Source: Xanthobacteraceae bacterium (lineage in GTDB: Bacteria > Pseudomonadota > Alphaproteobacteria > Rhizobiales > Xanthobacteraceae). Taken from it: DNA of 64,000 bases. The position numbers and the translations under genes are program-made. Of this stretch, positions 15,524 to 23,980 are shown piece by piece. The DNA is taken from positions 1 to 64,000 of the forward strand of contig JASHOR010000148.1 in NCBI GenBank assembly GCA_030041005.1, read 5' to 3'. Below the pieces are notes generated by a model. It worked only from the letters and a program-made list of their open reading frames with translations. It was not told the DNA's origin and did no database searches. Numbering within the stretch: the stretch's first letter is position 1; every line of letters starts with the position of its first letter.

Positions 15524-16939
15524 ATGTCGAGCATGCAGGAAAAGGCAGATAACCTGGACCGGCAAAGTCTGCGCGGCTTTCTGCGGATGGTCGAAAGCGA
15601 CTATCCCGACGAGCTGTTGAGAATCCGGCAACCCGTCGATTCACGCTTCGACATGACGGCGATCGTCTTCGAGCTGGAGCGTTCGGGCAAAAGCCCCGTG
15701 GTGCTGTTTGAACGGGTCGATGGCTACGCCATGCCCGTTGTCACCAACATTGCCGCGAACCGGCGACTGCTGGCGGCCTGTCTCGGCGTCGGCCAGCCCG
15801 ACCTGCCGGCCGCCTTCCGCGCGCGGTGCCAGAAATATATTCCATGCGAACTGGTGCCGCAGGCGGCCTGGAACGATGTCGTGCTCGAAGGCGACGACGT
15901 CGACCTCACGAAGCTGCCGATCATGCTGCAATTCACCGTCGATGGCGCTCCCTATATCACCGCCGGCCAGATTTCAGCGCGCGATCCGGTGAGCGGCGTC
16001 GACACGACGGGATTTCACCGGCTGATGCTCAAGGGCAAGAATCGCCTCGGCGTGTCGCTGCATTCGCGTCGCCGCATGTACGAATTTCATCGCCGCGCCG
16101 AAGAACGGGGCCAGTCGCTGCCCGCGGTCATCACGATCGGCACCCATCCGCTGCATTACATGGGGTCGATGGTCTACGCCTATCCGCCGAATACGAGGAA
16201 ATTCGAGATCATCGGCGGCCTTTTCGGGGAGCCCTATCGGTTGGCGCAGTGTGGCATCGACGGTCTCGAGGTCCCGGCCGGCGCCGAAATCGTGATCGAA
16301 GGCGAAATCCTTGCCGGGGTGAAGGAGCCTGAAGGGCCGTTCAGTGAATTTACCGGTTACGCGTCGTATCGCAGCACGCAGAACGTGTTCGTCGCCAAGC
16401 GCATCCGCATGCGCGGCGACGCCATCTACCAATCCGTTACCTCCGGCATGTCGAAGGACCATATCCTGGTATCCTGCGTCACCCGCGAGGGCGAAATCTT
16501 CAATGCGCTGCAGCGCAATTTGCCCAACGTCCGTGCCGTGCACGTGCCGCATACGACCTGCGGCGGCTTCATGGCTTTTATTTCGATGAAGAAAACGGCG
16601 GACGGCGAGCCGCAGATGGCCATCATGGCGACGCTGGGCACGGAACTCTATACCAAATATGTCATTGTCGTTGACGAGGATGTCGACATATTCGACATGA
16701 ACGACGTCATGTGGGCGATCGCCACCCGCGTACGAGCGGAGAAGGACATATTCTTCATCCCCGGCGCAAAGTCGGCCATTCTTGATCCCACATCCGACCC
16801 GAAGACGTTCACCGTGACCAAGATGGGCATCGATGCGACCCGTCCGACGGGTATCGATTTTGCCGAGCGTCTGGTTATCACCGACAAGCAGCGCGCGCGG
16901 GCGCGCGAAATTCTCGCGTCGGCGGGAATGGCTTTGTAG
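15524..16939 (+). CDS. UbiD-family decarboxylase (prenylated-FMN dependent)
   Basis: A 471-residue UbiD-family protein. These enzymes reversibly decarboxylate aromatic or alpha,beta-unsaturated acids with prenylated FMN and a divalent metal plus K+. Diagnostic parts are LRGFLRMVESDYPDELLRI, YITAGQISARDPVSGV, HYMGSMVYAYPP and EGEILAGVKEPEGPFSEFTG, which carries the conserved catalytic/metal glutamates. The open frame extends 129 nt further 5', but the conserved N-terminus begins at the ATG 15524 or 15533. No UbiX prenyltransferase is in the window, so the cofactor must come from elsewhere. Divergent from gntR. It supports an aromatic acid as an intermediate. Confidence 0.88.
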   Translation: MSSMQEKADNLDRQSLRGFLRMVESDYPDELLRIRQPVDSRFDMTAIVFELERSGKSPVVLFERVDGYAMPVVTNIAANRRLLAACLGVGQPDLPAAFRARCQKYIPCELVPQAAWNDVVLEGDDVDLTKLPIMLQFTVDGAPYITAGQISARDPVSGVDTTGFHRLMLKGKNRLGVSLHSRRRMYEFHRRAEERGQSLPAVITIGTHPLHYMGSMVYAYPPNTRKFEIIGGLFGEPYRLAQCGIDGLEVPAGAEIVIEGEILAGVKEPEGPFSEFTGYASYRSTQNVFVAKRIRMRGDAIYQSVTSGMSKDHILVSCVTREGEIFNALQRNLPNVRAVHVPHTTCGGFMAFISMKKTADGEPQMAIMATLGTELYTKYVIVVDEDVDIFDMNDVMWAIATRVRAEKDIFFIPGAKSAILDPTSDPKTFTVTKMGIDATRPTGIDFAERLVITDKQRARAREILASAGMAL

Positions 16940-16962
16940 CGCCGAGGGGCCAGCCCCTACAG

Positions 16963-17916
16963 CTATCCGGGTGTCGACTGATGCCCCGCTGCGTTCCACA
17001 AGTCCCGGAATTGCACCGCAACGACATCTTCATAGGACGGGCTGCAATCGAGGAGGCCCACGTCCGATGCAAAACCGTTGAGCGAGGCGATTGCGCGCTG
17101 CGACAGCGACGCATCGTAAAACGGCAGATCGCGCGCGACCAAGCTACCAATAAGCTCGGCCTCCAGCGCTGGGAACAACTTGCGTCCGACGACGGACGCG
17201 AGTGACAGGTCGTTCCGCAAGGCGGTGTGGCTCGCAACGACGGCGCGCACGACCGCAGCAACGGTCTCGGCCGAATTCCGGATCATCCGGTCCGTCGTGG
17301 CGACGGCCGGGAAGGTGTAGGAGAACGCTTGCTTCGGGCCGTCACCCCGGCGCACATCGAGAACGATCGTTCCGACGCCGCGGCGCACCGCAATTTCCGC
17401 GCCCATGCCGTTTGCCCAAAAACCGTCGATCGCGCCGCTCTCCAGCGCTTCGGCCGCAGTCACACCGGTGTTGACCTTCAGCTCAAGCCCTCCCGGTATC
17501 GGCGCAATGGCGATGCCCTCGCGCGCGGGGTCAAGCCCGGCCTCCAACAGCAGCCGCCGCAGCCCGAGTTCGACCCATGGCGCGGCGCCGATGCGGCGAC
17601 CGCGTACGCATTGCAGATCGCCGCGCCTGGCGCCGAGATCGGAACGCATCACCAGGAACCAGTACATGCCCTGCGCCTGGGCGCAGAGCAGCTTGACGCC
17701 GCGCCAGCGCGGAAACACCGCGAGCGCGGCGTGCGCCTCGGCGGCAACAAAGTCGACCTCGCCATCATCGAGCGCCCGATAGGCTTTGTCGGCCGGCGAC
17801 ATCAAAACGAGCGTCGCGTCCACGCCCTGCCCGCGCAGAAGGCCCAGTTCGCAGGCCGCAAGGACCGGAAAGTACGAATTCGAAATAAGATCCGGCACGG
17901 CGATCCTGATCGACAT
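16963..17916 (-). CDS. NMT1/THI5-like substrate-binding protein without a signal peptide
   Basis: A 317-residue protein of the ABC nitrate/sulfonate/pyrimidine receptor fold: IRIAVPDLISNSYFPVLAACELGL, ALDDGEVDFVAAEAHAALAVF, GRRIGAAPWVELGLRRLLLEAG and ALESGAIDGFWANGMGAEIAV. Unlike the upstream receptor it starts directly at the first beta strand (MSIRIAVPDL), so it appears cytoplasmic. It may be a sensor, a metabolite-binding accessory or an enzyme of the THI5-like group rather than an export-dependent receptor. Distal gene of the ABC block; it converges with ubiD. Confidence 0.7.
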   Translation of the reverse strand: MSIRIAVPDLISNSYFPVLAACELGLLRGQGVDATLVLMSPADKAYRALDDGEVDFVAAEAHAALAVFPRWRGVKLLCAQAQGMYWFLVMRSDLGARRGDLQCVRGRRIGAAPWVELGLRRLLLEAGLDPAREGIAIAPIPGGLELKVNTGVTAAEALESGAIDGFWANGMGAEIAVRRGVGTIVLDVRRGDGPKQAFSYTFPAVATTDRMIRNSAETVAAVVRAVVASHTALRNDLSLASVVGRKLFPALEAELIGSLVARDLPFYDASLSQRAIASLNGFASDVGLLDCSPSYEDVVAVQFRDLWNAAGHQSTPG

Positions 17917-18077
17917 CGCTCAGCTTCCGTTTAGCGGAACCTTTGATGCCGGCACGCCGCCGACGCGGGACCCGGGTGTCATTTTGAGCACCGGCGGCCG
18001 TTGTGCTTGCCGCTGCTGCCGGGGCCCTCGTTTCTCAACCGCTGAAGTCCCTCCGGCGGGGGGCACGCCAAAGCAGG

Positions 18078-19169
18078 CTATCCGACCGTCGATGGCAGCT
18101 CTTTCTTCACGCGCGCTTCCACCGTGGTCCATTGCTGCGGAGTGAGCGTCACCGATCCGACAAATTGGTCGGTATAGAGCTGGCTGGGCGGCGGCACATC
18201 CTTGATCCCCATATAGGTGATGACGGATTGCCTGGTGACGCTCGCAAGTGCCGGATCGATGTAGCCGAGCCCGTGCTGTTTGAACGCGTCGACGAAGCCG
18301 AGCGAGGTGCCGACCTCCTGCCCGTAGAACAAGACCTCGCGCGTGGCCGGGGCGCCGCCTTGAAATTCCTTCAAACTGTCGATGTGGATATCGATGGCCT
18401 TTTCCGGATTCAGGTAGACATACTTGAGCCCTTCCAGCAGGCCGGCGACGAAGTCCTTGCATACCTGCGGCCGCTGCGCGACCGTCTCGCGCTTGCAAGC
18501 GGCCACGATGCTGCACGATTTCACTCCGTAATCCGCATAAAACATGGCGTTGATGGGTATATGATTTGCCCAATAGGTCGGCGCTATGCTGCCGAAGAAA
18601 TTGCCGACGACCTTGATCTGCTTGGCGGCGGCGGCGCGCATCAGGCTCGCCGCATCCATGCTGACGATGTTCACTTTGCTGGCGTCGATGCCAGTCGCTT
18701 TTACGAACGCCGGCCACAGCGCATACTCGCCGCCGCCGACTTCGAAGCCGATCGACTGGCCTTCAAGCTGCTTGGGATGGGTGATGTTCAGTTCCTTGAG
18801 CGAAAAAATGCCGATGGGCGAGCGCGGCCAGATCCCCGCGATAGCGACGAGGTCGAGACCGCGACCGACGCAACCCGCCTGGACGGCCATGTCCAGCAGC
18901 CCGAAATCGTATTGGCCCTGGTCAACCGGAACGCAGACCTTGGTCGATCCGAAGCCGCGGTCGATGGTGACGTCGAGACCGCGCTTTTGCCAGTAACCCA
19001 GCTTCTTGGCGACAAACGTGAAGCTGTAGGTGCCAAGCGGCAACCACGGCAGCGTGAGTTTGATCGGAGTAGTAGCGGCGCGAGCGATTGCCGGCGCCGA
19101 GATTCCGATTGCGCTGCTGGTTCCAGCGATGCCGGCCAGCTTGAGAAAAGATCGCCGATGCAGTGTCAT
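18078..19169 (-). CDS. ABC transporter periplasmic substrate-binding protein (NMT1/SsuA type), Tat signal
   Basis: A 363-residue receptor with a twin-arginine leader, HRRSFLKLAG, and a cleavage region ending AIARA. The mature part shows IKLTLPWLPLGTYSFTFVAKK, GYWQKRGLDVTIDRGFGS, QYDFGLLDMAVQAGCV and KQLEGQSIGFEVGGGEYALW, typical of receptors for nitrate, sulfonates, hydroxymethylpyrimidine and aromatic acids. Tat export suggests a prefolded receptor. It sits 66 bp after the DUF1989 gene and belongs with the permease and ATPase upstream. A start ATG at 19169 with GGGAGA upstream is clear. Confidence 0.88.
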   Translation of the reverse strand: MTLHRRSFLKLAGIAGTSSAIGISAPAIARAATTPIKLTLPWLPLGTYSFTFVAKKLGYWQKRGLDVTIDRGFGSTKVCVPVDQGQYDFGLLDMAVQAGCVGRGLDLVAIAGIWPRSPIGIFSLKELNITHPKQLEGQSIGFEVGGGEYALWPAFVKATGIDASKVNIVSMDAASLMRAAAAKQIKVVGNFFGSIAPTYWANHIPINAMFYADYGVKSCSIVAACKRETVAQRPQVCKDFVAGLLEGLKYVYLNPEKAIDIHIDSLKEFQGGAPATREVLFYGQEVGTSLGFVDAFKQHGLGYIDPALASVTRQSVITYMGIKDVPPPSQLYTDQFVGSVTLTPQQWTTVEARVKKELPSTVG

Positions 19170-19235
19170 GTCGCGTTTCTCCCTGATGAGGTGCGGTCGA
19201 CCGCAAGCTTGCGAATTACAGTCCGATGCCGGCTA

Positions 19236-19856
19236 TCAGTACGCACTGTACTCGTAAATGACCGCCTTCAACGGTTTGAGGCGGAAGGCATTGCACGCGT
19301 TGTAGATCTGCGGACAGTTGGAAAACGCCGCGATCACGTCCATCTCGGCGCGGAAGTCGATATAGTCGCCGGCCTTGCTCTTGGGCGCCTGGATCGACCA
19401 GTTGCCGTCGGCGCCGACCGGGCAGTTCATGAACACGTTCATATTGAACGGCACATCCTTCCAGGCGACGCCCCACGGCTTGAGCGCTGCGGCCAGATTG
19501 TCGCGGCAGTTTCTGCTGTTCTTCACGCCGTAGCGCTTCTCGTTGGTGAAGCTCGAGCAGGCTCCGGCCAGCATGTCATGAACGCCGCACGTGTCGGAGA
19601 CGATCGTCATCATCGCACGGGCTTCGTCGGAGTAAAGTACATAGCCGACACGCGGGAACACCTGCTTGTTGAGGTTGATGGTATTCATAACCGACAGTTT
19701 CTCGGCGAGATTGGCGGCGCTCACGGTCACCAGATCGGCCACCTGCTGGCCTTCCAGATCGACGATGCGCAATACTTGGTTCTTGTGAATTTCGGCGGCG
19801 AAGTGCCCCGCCGGCTCGACGGTTTCCTCGCGTAAGACTTTCATCTGTTCCATCAT
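19236..19856 (-). CDS. DUF1989 (urea carboxylase-associated family) protein
   Basis: A 206-residue DUF1989 protein: GHFAAEIHKNQVLRIVDLEG, DLVTVSAANLAEKLSVMNT, GVHDMLAGACSS, NCRDNLAAALKPWG and FNMNVFMNCPVGADGNW, with conserved His and Cys residues suggestive of a metal site. Family members are found next to urea carboxylase and guanidine/urea transport genes; their biochemistry is poorly defined. Here it lies between an NMT1-type permease and its receptor, which argues for a nitrogen compound as transported substrate. The ATG at 19856 has GGAG 5 nt upstream; a second ATG follows at 19853. Confidence 0.82.
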   Translation of the reverse strand: MMEQMKVLREETVEPAGHFAAEIHKNQVLRIVDLEGQQVADLVTVSAANLAEKLSVMNTINLNKQVFPRVGYVLYSDEARAMMTIVSDTCGVHDMLAGACSSFTNEKRYGVKNSRNCRDNLAAALKPWGVAWKDVPFNMNVFMNCPVGADGNWSIQAPKSKAGDYIDFRAEMDVIAAFSNCPQIYNACNAFRLKPLKAVIYEYSAY

Positions 19857-20006
19857 TCGCTCCGGTTTACGCTCACCGTGTCCGGCAGTGCGGTACGAGC
19901 AGCAAGCGCGCGTCAAAGAATTATCAACCCGCCACACGACCTTCGTAAAGCGCAAAGTGAAACTTTGCGCGTAGAGAGAACGTCACGCACGCGACTCGGC
20001 CGCGCA

Positions 20007-20798
20007 TCAGCCGCCGGCGCTACCGCTGATATCGCTCGACTTCTGCCAGTAGACCGCCCGCTGCTCAACCAGTGCGATCAGCCCGTAAAGCAAAAGACCG
20101 GCAATGCTGAGAATCGTAATCGATGCCATCATCAGCGGCGTGTCGAGCATTCCGCCGGCGAGCTTTATCAGATAGCCGATGCCCTGCTGGGAGGCGACGA
20201 ATTCGGAAACGATCACGCCGATGATCGCCAGCGTGATCGATATCTTCATCCCGCCGAAAATATGCGGCAACGCATTGGGCATCCGGATTTTCCAGAACAC
20301 CTGCCATGGAGAAGCCATGAAAGTCCGCGCCATGAGATGGATATCCTCGTCGATGGACTGGAATCCGAGCGCGGAATTGATCGTCATTGGGAAAAACGTG
20401 ATCAGAAAGGCGAGCAGCAGGCAGGAGACCGCGCCGGTTCCGAACCACACGATGAAGAGCGGCGCGATGGAAATCTTCGGCACGACTTGCGAGACGATGA
20501 TGATCGGATAAAAACCCCGCCGCAGGAACGAGGAATAGGTGATCAGGACAGCGACCAGGATGCCGCCTCCGACCGACAAGGCAAATCCGATCACGGTGAG
20601 GTAAAGCGAGGGCCAAAGATTGGCCAACAACAGATCGTGACGCTCGATCAACGTCTCGACGATGCGTGAAGGCGACGGCAAGATGATACTGCGAACGCCA
20701 AGGGCGCGAACGATCAATTCCCATCCGGCGATCATCAACACGCTGATCAGGATCGGCCAGAGGAGGTCGAGAAACTTCTTTCGCGCATCAGTGAGCAT
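20007..20798 (-). CDS. ABC transporter permease (SsuC/TauC/NrtB type)
   Basis: A 263-residue inner-membrane permease with about six hydrophobic helices. The segments WPILISVLMIAGWELIV (helix 1), SLYLTVIGFALSVGGGILVA and IIIVSQVVPKISIAPLFIVW are visible, and the EAA-like cytoplasmic loop is TFMASPWQVFWKIRMPNALP. It starts at ATG 20798, overlapping the ATPase gene by 11 bp; the frame open upstream of that is inside the ATPase gene. It forms the importer with the ATPase (20788-21561) and the receptor (18078-19169). Confidence 0.92.
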   Translation of the reverse strand: MLTDARKKFLDLLWPILISVLMIAGWELIVRALGVRSIILPSPSRIVETLIERHDLLLANLWPSLYLTVIGFALSVGGGILVAVLITYSSFLRRGFYPIIIVSQVVPKISIAPLFIVWFGTGAVSCLLLAFLITFFPMTINSALGFQSIDEDIHLMARTFMASPWQVFWKIRMPNALPHIFGGMKISITLAIIGVIVSEFVASQQGIGYLIKLAGGMLDTPLMMASITILSIAGLLLYGLIALVEQRAVYWQKSSDISGSAGG

Positions 20799-21561
20799 GG
20801 CTGGCCTCGATTGCTTTGCGCAGCCGCCGAACGTAGGAATTGAAAGGCTCGCTCTCCATGAGGGCGATGTCCCTGGGCCGCGGCAGCTCGATCTTGACTT
20901 CTTCGACAATCGTTGCAGGGCGTCGGCCCATGACGATCACGCGATCGGACAGAAATGCGGCTTCACGGATACTGTGTGTCACGAACAGTACGGTCTTGCG
21001 GTTCGCCTGCCAGATGCGTGACAGCTCCACGCCCATTTCGTCGCGCGTGATCGCGTCCAATGCACTGAACGGCTCGTCCATGAGGAGTATGCCGGGGTCG
21101 TGGATGAGCGCGCGGCAGATCGATACGCGCTGGCGCATGCCGCCGGACAACTGCCGCGGCAGGTGATCGGCGAAATCGTGTATTTTCGCCATCGCCAGCA
21201 ACTCCATGGCGCGCTCGGTGTATTTGGCACGCGACGCCTTCAACAGCTCGATCGGGAACAGCACGTTGTCCAGAACCGTGCGCCAGGGCAGCAGCACCGG
21301 CTGCTGAAATACGACCCCGATATCGGGACGCGGACCGGTTACCGGCGCGTCATTGATCGAGATCTCTCCTGCCGACTTGTCGACGACGCCCGCAACCATC
21401 ATCAACAGCGTGCTTTTCCCGCACCCGCTCGGGCCGAGAATGCTGACAAATTCATTGGTTGCGACATCGAGCGACACATTTCGAATCGCCTCAAGGGCGC
21501 CGTAGAGCTTGCGCACGCTCTTGACGCGCAAAACCAGCGAGGCGGCTTCGATGCGCTCCAT
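20788..21561 (-). CDS. ABC transporter ATPase (SsuB/TauB/NrtD type)
   Basis: A 257-residue nucleotide-binding subunit. Walker A is GPSGCGKST, the Q loop is VVFQQPVLLPWRTV, the signature is LSGGMRQRV, Walker B is ILLMDEPFSALD and the switch is FVTHS. The start ATG 21561 follows the stop of the molybdenum hydroxylase gene by 1 bp (TGAGATG), so the transporter is translationally tied to the catabolic enzymes. This is good evidence that the imported compound is the enzyme substrate or a related one. Confidence 0.93.
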   Translation of the reverse strand: MERIEAASLVLRVKSVRKLYGALEAIRNVSLDVATNEFVSILGPSGCGKSTLLMMVAGVVDKSAGEISINDAPVTGPRPDIGVVFQQPVLLPWRTVLDNVLFPIELLKASRAKYTERAMELLAMAKIHDFADHLPRQLSGGMRQRVSICRALIHDPGILLMDEPFSALDAITRDEMGVELSRIWQANRKTVLFVTHSIREAAFLSDRVIVMGRRPATIVEEVKIELPRPRDIALMESEPFNSYVRRLRKAIEASHAH

Positions 21562-21562
21562 C

Positions 21563-23917
21563 TCACCCACGGCGGGGACCTTCCGCTTGCTGCTTGGCGC
21601 CGTCGAGGGCGGCAACGATGCGCTGCGGCGTCAACGGCAGATCATGAATCTCGATCCGGAATGGCCGAAGGGCGTCGTTCACCGCCGAAACAATGGCCGC
21701 CGGCGGCCCGACCGCGCCGCCCTCCCCTAATCCCTTGATGCCAAACTCCGTATAAGGCGACGGCGTAAGCATGTGCAGGACCTTGATGTCCGGCACATCC
21801 GGGGCGCTCGGCAACAGATAGTCCTGCAGAGTGGTCGCCAGCGGTTGGCCACGAGCGTCGAAAGGCGTAGCCTCGTAGAGGCAGGTGCCGATACCTTGCG
21901 CCGTTCCGCCGCGAATCTGTCCGTCGACAATCATCGGATTGACCAGCGTGCCGCCATCTTCGACAACGACATAGTCGAGTATCTCGATCGCCCCGGTTGC
22001 GGGATCGACCGCGACGGCAGCCGCATGCGCCGCATACGTGAACGTACCGCTGTCACGCGTTGCGCGATAGCCGGCAGTCACCTCCAAGCCTCCGGTATCG
22101 ATCTCCGGCGGCAGCATCTGCGGCTGCAGGTACCATGCGCGAGCCACCTCGCGCAGGGTAATGCTGCTGTTGCCCGCCATGACCTTGCCGCCGGCAACCC
22201 GCGCTTCGGTTTCGTTCGCCTGCATCAGCCAGGCGCCGATGCGTGCCGCGCGTTTGGCGAGCAACCGCGAGGCGGTGGCGACAGCGCCGCCCCCATGGAC
22301 CATCGACCGCGAACCCCAGGTCGAGGTCGAATACGGCGTGTAAAGGGTGTCGCCTTGAACGACGCGGATCTGATCGAATTCCACGCCCAGAATCTCGTGT
22401 GCGACCTGAGCGTAAGTCGTCTCGTGACCTTGACCGTGGGAGTGCGTGCCGACGTGAATCTCGATCTCGCCGTCGGGCGTCAACTTCATGTTGGCCTGCT
22501 CGTAGCCCGGCACCATCGGCCGTCCCCACGAGGCCAGCACCGACGTGCCCATTGCGCCCTGCTCGACGAAGAAGCAGATGCCGACCCCGATGAGGCGCCC
22601 GTCCTGTGCGGGATGCCGCTGGCGCTCACGCACCGCCTCCAGGCCGATCGCAGCGACGGCGCGACGCAGGCATTCCGGATGATCGCCGCTGTCGAAATGC
22701 TTGCCGACGATATTGTCGAAAGGCATCTGCTCGGGACGAACCATGTTGCGAAGCCGGACCTCATGAGGTTCCAGCCCGGCTTCGCGGGCGATGGCATCCA
22801 TGATCGATTCAATGGCCAGACAAACGCCTGTCCGGGCGACGCCGCGATACGGCAGGATCGGGCATTTGTTGGTGGCGACGGCGGACGAACGGCACCGGTA
22901 GGCCGACATAATATAGGGACCGGGCAGGAGGCTCGCGATTTGTGCCGCCTCCAGAGCCGATGAAATCGGGTAGCAGGAATAGGCGCCGGCATCGACATGG
23001 GCGACGCAGTCGATGGCTATGAGCTTTCCATCGGCCGTAGCGTAACCGTCGATCTGATAATGGTGCTCGCGGCAATTCGCGTTCGCAGTCAGGTGCTCGC
23101 GGCGATCCTCCAGCCAGCGCACGGGATAATCGACCTGCCGTGCGAGCCATGCCAGCGCCACCTCTTCGCGACACAATAGCCCCTTGTAGCCGAAGCCGCC
23201 GCCGACGTCGGGCGAAATGACCCGGATCTGTCCGTGATCAAGTCCGAGACATTCGCACAACCCCGTCTGCACCGAGTGCGGAAATTGCGTCGATGTGATC
23301 AGCGTGAGTTGCCGGAGGCGCGCATCCCGGTACGCGATCACGCCGCGGCCTTCGATAGGAACCATGCAATGGCGCGAAGTTCGGATACGCCTGCTGACCT
23401 TGATGGTCGCCGATCTGGCGGCCTCTTCGATCGGCCCTTCGTGCCTGAACTCGACGAAGATATTGTCGCCCCATTCTTCATGAACGAGCGGCGCGCCGAT
23501 CTCACAAGCGGCCAAGGCATCGGTCGCCACCGGCAGTTCATCGAATTCGAGCGTCACAGCAGCAGCGATGTCTTCCGCCTCCGCCCGACTGGACGCCACG
23601 CACATCGCAACGATCTCGCCGACAAAGCGAAGCTTGCCGACCGCGAGTATCGGCTCGCTCGACGATTTGAATCCCTTCAAGGTCGGTGCCGAGACGATCG
23701 GTCTGACCGCAATCAAGTCCTTCGCGGTGTAAACCGAGCTGCGAAACTCTTCGGGAACGCAAACCTGCTGCAGCCGCGCGTGCGCGACCGGACTGCGCAC
23801 GAACGCCACCTCACGCATGCCGGCAAGGCGGACGTCGGCGACATATTCCCCGCGTCCGCGCAGGAATCGATCGTCCTCCTTGCGAAGCACCGAGGCTCCG
23901 ATTCCGTATGACGGCAT
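21563..23917 (-). CDS. Molybdenum hydroxylase large subunit 1 (xanthine dehydrogenase/CoxL family)
   Basis: A 784-residue large subunit binding molybdopterin (usually the cytosine dinucleotide). Visible are GRGEYVADV, VRSPVAHARL, PDVGGGFGYKG, VRWLEDRREHLTANANCR, PYRGVART, TPYSTSTWGSRSMVHGGGA and the C-terminal KGLGEGGAVGPP with the catalytic Glu. CO dehydrogenase form I has AYRCSFR where this protein has PYRGVAR, so CO oxidation is unlikely; hydroxylation of an N-heterocycle, aldehyde or similar is more likely. The ATG 23917 aligns with its paralogue at 28207-30531. It needs the FAD and 2Fe-2S subunits encoded upstream. Confidence 0.9.
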   Translation of the reverse strand: MPSYGIGASVLRKEDDRFLRGRGEYVADVRLAGMREVAFVRSPVAHARLQQVCVPEEFRSSVYTAKDLIAVRPIVSAPTLKGFKSSSEPILAVGKLRFVGEIVAMCVASSRAEAEDIAAAVTLEFDELPVATDALAACEIGAPLVHEEWGDNIFVEFRHEGPIEEAARSATIKVSRRIRTSRHCMVPIEGRGVIAYRDARLRQLTLITSTQFPHSVQTGLCECLGLDHGQIRVISPDVGGGFGYKGLLCREEVALAWLARQVDYPVRWLEDRREHLTANANCREHHYQIDGYATADGKLIAIDCVAHVDAGAYSCYPISSALEAAQIASLLPGPYIMSAYRCRSSAVATNKCPILPYRGVARTGVCLAIESIMDAIAREAGLEPHEVRLRNMVRPEQMPFDNIVGKHFDSGDHPECLRRAVAAIGLEAVRERQRHPAQDGRLIGVGICFFVEQGAMGTSVLASWGRPMVPGYEQANMKLTPDGEIEIHVGTHSHGQGHETTYAQVAHEILGVEFDQIRVVQGDTLYTPYSTSTWGSRSMVHGGGAVATASRLLAKRAARIGAWLMQANETEARVAGGKVMAGNSSITLREVARAWYLQPQMLPPEIDTGGLEVTAGYRATRDSGTFTYAAHAAAVAVDPATGAIEILDYVVVEDGGTLVNPMIVDGQIRGGTAQGIGTCLYEATPFDARGQPLATTLQDYLLPSAPDVPDIKVLHMLTPSPYTEFGIKGLGEGGAVGPPAAIVSAVNDALRPFRIEIHDLPLTPQRIVAALDGAKQQAEGPRRG

Positions 23918-23980
23918 CCTGTCAGATTCCAAGGTTCAGCCCTGAGTCAACAAGCGGTTTGCGGTATCAGACTAACGTGT

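Noticed and set aside
16944-16957. Terminator hairpin between ubiD and the convergent receptor gene
   Set aside because: AGGGGCCAGCCCCT forms only a 5-bp stem and has no T-tract.
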